From JAYEJB01 sp034716415 (GTDB lineage Bacteria; Patescibacteriota; Patescibacteriia; SG8-24): a stretch of 14,256 nt of DNA. The notes under the pieces are model-generated. The model did not search any database, was not told the DNA's origin, and was given only the letters and a program-made list of their open reading frames with translations. The DNA is taken from assembly GCA_034716415.1 (NCBI GenBank), contig JAYEJB010000035.1, forward strand, positions 1 through 14,256. The letters run 5' to 3'. Shown here one piece after another: positions 11,255 through 14,256 of the stretch. Numbering within the stretch: the first letter of the stretch is position 1; the number at the start of each line of letters is the position of its first letter. A program made the position numbers and the translations under genes.

Positions 11255-13881
11255 GAATTAATTAGTGTCGTCAGCGGTATAGCGGGGGTTGTGTATGTGA
11301 CGCCATCCGGAGCCAGGGTGCCGGTTATCTCTATGGAGATCACAGGAGTAGTGATGTCGACCACTCCCGGAGCGATAGTGACATCCGTGGTGCCGGAGAC
11401 GGCGTGAGTGACGACTTCCTCTGGCGCGATGGTCTGATCGGAGAGCGTCTCCGAGGTGTAGATACCGGAAGCCGGGTCAATGTATCGGGCGTAGATGTCG
11501 TATGAGTCGGTGGTGTCAGGAAGCACGGCGGCGATGTCGGGGTTCGCCGCCAGGAACGCCGCGTTGTCGTGGGCCGAGACGACGTGACGACAAGATTCGT
11601 TGCCTTCAGGCGGGAAGAAGATCCATTCCGGAGCGCCTTGGTTGTCACCGTTGGTGATGACGCCGTCGATCTCCACCTCGTACTCGCCGATCTCGTAGTT
11701 CATGCCGACGTGACGGCCATCGAAACAGAAGACGTGGAGATCTAAACCAAAATCATCGATGACCCCTATGTCGGGAGCTAAGTATATATCGTATGGCCAT
11801 GCATGATTATACCCGGGATTTACTCTCGCTCGTATAGTTCCATTACCCACTAAACTTCTATAACCAAACACGTACATAACAAGCACCACAAGAACCCCGA
11901 TAATCAGCAGCTTCCAAATTGACACTTCGACCCCGACAACCTTAATCGTGAATACAATTATCAGCACGAGAATCAATGAAATAAGGATGCCGATACTAAA
12001 TCCATACCACGATACTGTTCCCAGCATACCACCCGTCTCTTCAACAACATCTGAAAGACCAGGACCGACAGTGCCGTCCGCAAACATAGGCAAATCATCC
12101 CAAAGATCCACAAGAGAACTTCTAAAGCCCGAATCTTGACTCAAGCGGAATACTGCTCCTATGATTTCAGAACCAATGTCAGTCGCCTCAATTCGTGCAT
12201 CGACGTATTTAATGCCGGAATCAGAATTAACATGTACGTTTTCGGCAGTAAAATCGATAAGTGAATTCAGATCGTGATATGTTTCCGTGATTCCAGGATG
12301 CAAGATGCCATCATTTATCGTATCTCCGTTTACACCTGGAATCTCCACCACACCCATAAGGGAATCTACATAATACAGCACGAGGTGCGTATCGGCTTCG
12401 CCCGGAAGAACATCATCCCATTGGTGCGTACCTATCCTTGAACGACCCTCAAGTATGTAGTAGGCACTACCTGCATTCAACGGTGAACCGATCCAATACT
12501 TAAATACGTGTTCTCCCGCTCCTTGTGAGGCAAGCATTGGTATCGACATCGTCATTTCCTGCGGCAATTCGACTGAATAATCATCTGAAAGCAAACTTAG
12601 GTGGACTTTTGTGTATGTTGACATGTGCGGAGGGCTGCTCAAATCTCCGTCACGAACATCACTTCCAGTACCCATAAGCCCCCACGCACCGATATCTGCA
12701 CCGGACATGCTCTTCGAGCCGGCGTAAAGATCGTGGGCAGCTTCACCGTCGCCATTCATAAACAACCCCAACACATGGCCAAGTTCATGCGCCCATACAC
12801 CGAAGCTGCTTCGTGACGATATCGCGACCACTCCGTTGAATGAGCCATCCAAATACGAATATTTACCTGCGCAATCACCCAATCTTTTCTCCTTTAACTC
12901 CTTAGGTGCCGGCTCTTGACTCCTAATACCATCATGTACGGCCATAACTACATCAAAGTCACCACCCTGTGCGATAGATAGAGCACTCTCAATATACTCA
13001 ACTAGACCCTCATACGTCTGTACCCCAGAGCTATCAAACCTAGATGCATAATATTCCTGTGTCGCTTGAGTGACGCCATCACTTTCGAAAAATACTTGCC
13101 ACAAATCTGATGTAGATGTTCCTACAATATCGTACTCAAACTGAACCAAACCATAAGAATTTTCCCGATAATAATCGTTAACACAACTGAAAAGATCGTC
13201 CGAGTACAATGCGTACCCGAATTCGTCTGCCGTCTCACCCGCATCGAAGGTATAGTTGCGATCAACGGGAACGACCTTGCATGGCCGCAACAATTCTGAT
13301 TCAGGTACCCATTCTTCATCCGCCAGATCAGCTAATATCACCGCCACCTTGAATGTCTTCGTGAACTGCACGAAGTCGGCGGTTGTGGGATCGGTACCGA
13401 ACTCAAGCCAGTCGGTGGCGACCGATGGATCGACGGCCGAGACCGCCCGCGCTCGCCAGTGATGCGGGACATCCTCGTATGCTTTGACCTCGACCTGCAC
13501 GGTTCCGGTATCGACGGGATTGGAGAAGACCGTGTCCGCGCCGTCGAAGGGAGTGGTGAGTGTCTTCAGCTCCACCTCAAGCTTCGCCTGTCCGTCAGTG
13601 GGCGCGGTCACGTATGCGGAGAGAGTCAGGTCTGCCCCGCGGATTTCGGCACCGGGAGCGATCCCGAGACCGTCGCTGTCGGATTGACGCAGGTCCGAGA
13701 CGGTCAGTGCCTGTTCGACTGTGGCTTCATGGATCACGTCATGCGAATCGCTGGCTGGACTGTCGTCAGCGCCGTGCGCCGGGGACGTGAGATACACCAA
13801 AGACACGATGACCGAAAGGATCACGGCAAGCACCGTCACGGGAATCAGGGTGGGTCGGATAATGGTGTTCAGATACGACAT
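11233..13881 (-). CDS. M6-like membrane-anchored zinc metalloprotease, 3' end replaced by a repeat
   Basis: The product has 882 residues. An N-terminal hydrophobic segment (about 11-31, ending SPAHG) is a signal peptide or anchor. Residues 40-170 are a Thr/Asp-rich beta-like domain. Residues about 175-480 resemble immune-inhibitor-A-type M6 proteases: the zinc motif is HELGH at 365-369 within AHELGHVLGLF, followed by IGAWGLMGTGS (397-407), as in the M6 W-x-LM-x-SGS segment. Two further membrane helices (about 626-647 and 655-674) lead to a beta-rich, Cys-containing domain (about 680-870). The position for a third ligand six residues after HELGH is Met375, not His. Base composition is GC-rich at both ends and AT-richer for residues about 184-704. 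The last eight residues (NSGSGLVF region) and the stop lie in palindrome C, so the original C-terminus is probably lost. Substrate unknown. Confidence 0.78.
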   Translation of the reverse strand: MSYLNTIIRPTLIPVTVLAVILSVIVSLVYLTSPAHGADDSPASDSHDVIHEATVEQALTVSDLRQSDSDGLGIAPGAEIRGADLTLSAYVTAPTDGQAKLEVELKTLTTPFDGADTVFSNPVDTGTVQVEVKAYEDVPHHWRARAVSAVDPSVATDWLEFGTDPTTADFVQFTKTFKVAVILADLADEEWVPESELLRPCKVVPVDRNYTFDAGETADEFGYALYSDDLFSCVNDYYRENSYGLVQFEYDIVGTSTSDLWQVFFESDGVTQATQEYYASRFDSSGVQTYEGLVEYIESALSIAQGGDFDVVMAVHDGIRSQEPAPKELKEKRLGDCAGKYSYLDGSFNGVVAISSRSSFGVWAHELGHVLGLFMNGDGEAAHDLYAGSKSMSGADIGAWGLMGTGSDVRDGDLSSPPHMSTYTKVHLSLLSDDYSVELPQEMTMSIPMLASQGAGEHVFKYWIGSPLNAGSAYYILEGRSRIGTHQWDDVLPGEADTHLVLYYVDSLMGVVEIPGVNGDTINDGILHPGITETYHDLNSLIDFTAENVHVNSDSGIKYVDARIEATDIGSEIIGAVFRLSQDSGFRSSLVDLWDDLPMFADGTVGPGLSDVVEETGGMLGTVSWYGFSIGILISLILVLIIVFTIKVVGVEVSIWKLLIIGVLVVLVMYVFGYRSLVGNGTIRARVNPGYNHAWPYDIYLAPDIGVIDDFGLDLHVFCFDGRHVGMNYEIGEYEVEIDGVITNGDNQGAPEWIFFPPEGNESCRHVVSAHDNAAFLAANPDIAAVLPDTTDSYDIYARYIDPASGIYTSETLSDQTIAPEEVVTHAVSGTTDVTIAPGVVDITTPVISIEITGTLAPDGVTYTTPAIPLTTLINSGSGLVF

Positions 13882-13915
13882 ATGTCTGTACTGAGGGTAT
13901 CGTTCAATGTCTCAT

Positions 13916-13921
13916 ATTATA
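13916..13921 (-). promoter_or_regulatory. -10 box of the metalloprotease gene
   Basis: A perfect TATAAT is read on the minus strand (13921-13916), predicting a start near 13909 and a leader of about 28 bases. The hexamer 17 bases further up (TCGGAT, 13944-13939) is a poor -35. Confidence 0.45.
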
Positions 13922-13950
13922 CAGCAGAAGCCGAGGTCATCCGAATCCAA

Positions 13951-13974
13951 AGAGACGCGCGTAAGCGCGTCTCT
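13951..13974 (-). terminator. Intrinsic terminator of the right-edge gene
   Basis: AGAGACGCGC (13951-13960) pairs perfectly with GCGCGTCTCT (13965-13974) around GTAA. On the minus strand the hairpin ends in CTCTTT, 20 bases after the stop of the partial gene at 13994. Confidence 0.75.
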
Positions 13975-13993
13975 TCCGATTTCAGGAGTAGCG

Positions 13994-14256
13994 TCAGCCC
14001 AGCGGCGTGAAGAGCCGATAGAGGGAGGTCCAAGCGTTCAGGGTGACGTAGTTCTCGGAGAGGGAAAGCGGGGTAGGTGCTGGCTGGCGCCTGTTGACCC
14101 GGACACCCCTCGCTCTCATCTCAGCGACATTGAGTCCCTTGGCTTTCACGAAGTCCTCGGTCATCGGGGTGGGGATGTTGCGGTGGAGGTGTTCGGTGCG
14201 ACCATGGTGGGTGACGGTGATGTCGATACCGGTACCGCATTCCCAGCAGGAGCCGA
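13994..14256 (-). CDS. Partial CDS, C-terminal 86 residues of an unidentified protein
   Basis: An open frame enters from the right edge of the window and ends at TGA (13996-13994). It reads GSCWECGTGIDITVTHHGRT, then EHLHRNIPTPMTEDFVKAKG, and ends NAWTSLYRLFTPLG. The CWEC pair near its visible start could be half of a zinc ribbon or a disulfide. No family is recognised. A terminator 20 bases downstream supports it as a real gene end, and GC-rich codon use resembles the ends of the neighbouring protease gene. The start and most of the protein are outside the window. Confidence 0.5.
   Translation of the reverse strand, partial: GSCWECGTGIDITVTHHGRTEHLHRNIPTPMTEDFVKAKGLNVAEMRARGVRVNRRQPAPTPLSLSENYVTLNAWTSLYRLFTPLG

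Noticed and set aside
13459..14010. 183-codon plus-strand frame opposite the protease 5' end
   Set aside because: Antisense shadow that crosses the protease promoter and the terminator; no domain seen.

Overview
The window is a bacterial chromosome segment of mixed composition. Codon use is standard (TGA is a stop), several genes have no Shine-Dalgarno sequence, and the content (TypA, a prohibitin-like SPFH protein, HicBA, a divergent PurH, a CoaD-like nucleotidyltransferase, a DUF3307 protein, a large membrane-anchored zinc protease) would fit a candidate-phylum bacterium of the Patescibacteria/CPR kind. That placement is inference from gene flavour, not proof. Base composition changes sharply from block to block: typA moderately GC-rich, the phosphoglycerate mutase block AT-rich, purH very GC-rich, and the protease gene mosaic within itself.

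Layout. 1-2000: typA (+) behind a near-consensus sigma70 promoter, closed by a bidirectional terminator. 2007-3440: a minus-strand group, hicB-hicA (overlapping) followed by a prohibitin/SPFH gene with its own promoter. 3650-4200: a phosphoglycerate mutase-like gene (-) with an odd start and an altered catalytic motif. 4200-4790: a gene-free stretch with an orphan terminator and a repeat cluster. 4789-6135: an FAD/NAD(P) disulfide-reductase-family gene (+). Converging on it, 6437-7652 (-) is a tight ATGA-coupled operon of a permease encoded as two half-proteins plus a NifX/NifB-C-like protein. 7903-9519: purH (+). 9540-10001: a graveyard holding half a repeat, a truncated IS200-type tnpA and the 3' end of an IS481/IS3-type transposase. 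10125-11055: coaD-like and DUF3307 genes, translationally overlapping (+). 11233-13881: a large M6-like membrane metalloprotease (-), apparently cut at its 3' end. 13994-14256: the 3' end of an unidentified gene (-).

The most unusual content is a family of palindromes with core GGGGTCA-NN-TCTT. Three full copies are about 75 bp (25-bp arm, 25 to 27-bp conserved loop, 25-bp arm). There is also one half copy and three related palindromes or half-sites with different arm sequences. They occupy six of the gaps between genes from 3.45 to 11.26 kb. One variant has matching changes in both arms. One copy supplies the stop codon of the metalloprotease, and a half copy is fused to a dead IS200 tnpA. 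They look like REP/RAYT-type or other non-autonomous single-strand-transposed elements, and they coincide with composition breakpoints, so they may mark the joints of exchanged gene cassettes.

A second theme is short or absent leaders: for hicB, the first permease gene and purH the predicted -10 box sits so close to the start codon that the mRNA would be leaderless or nearly so.
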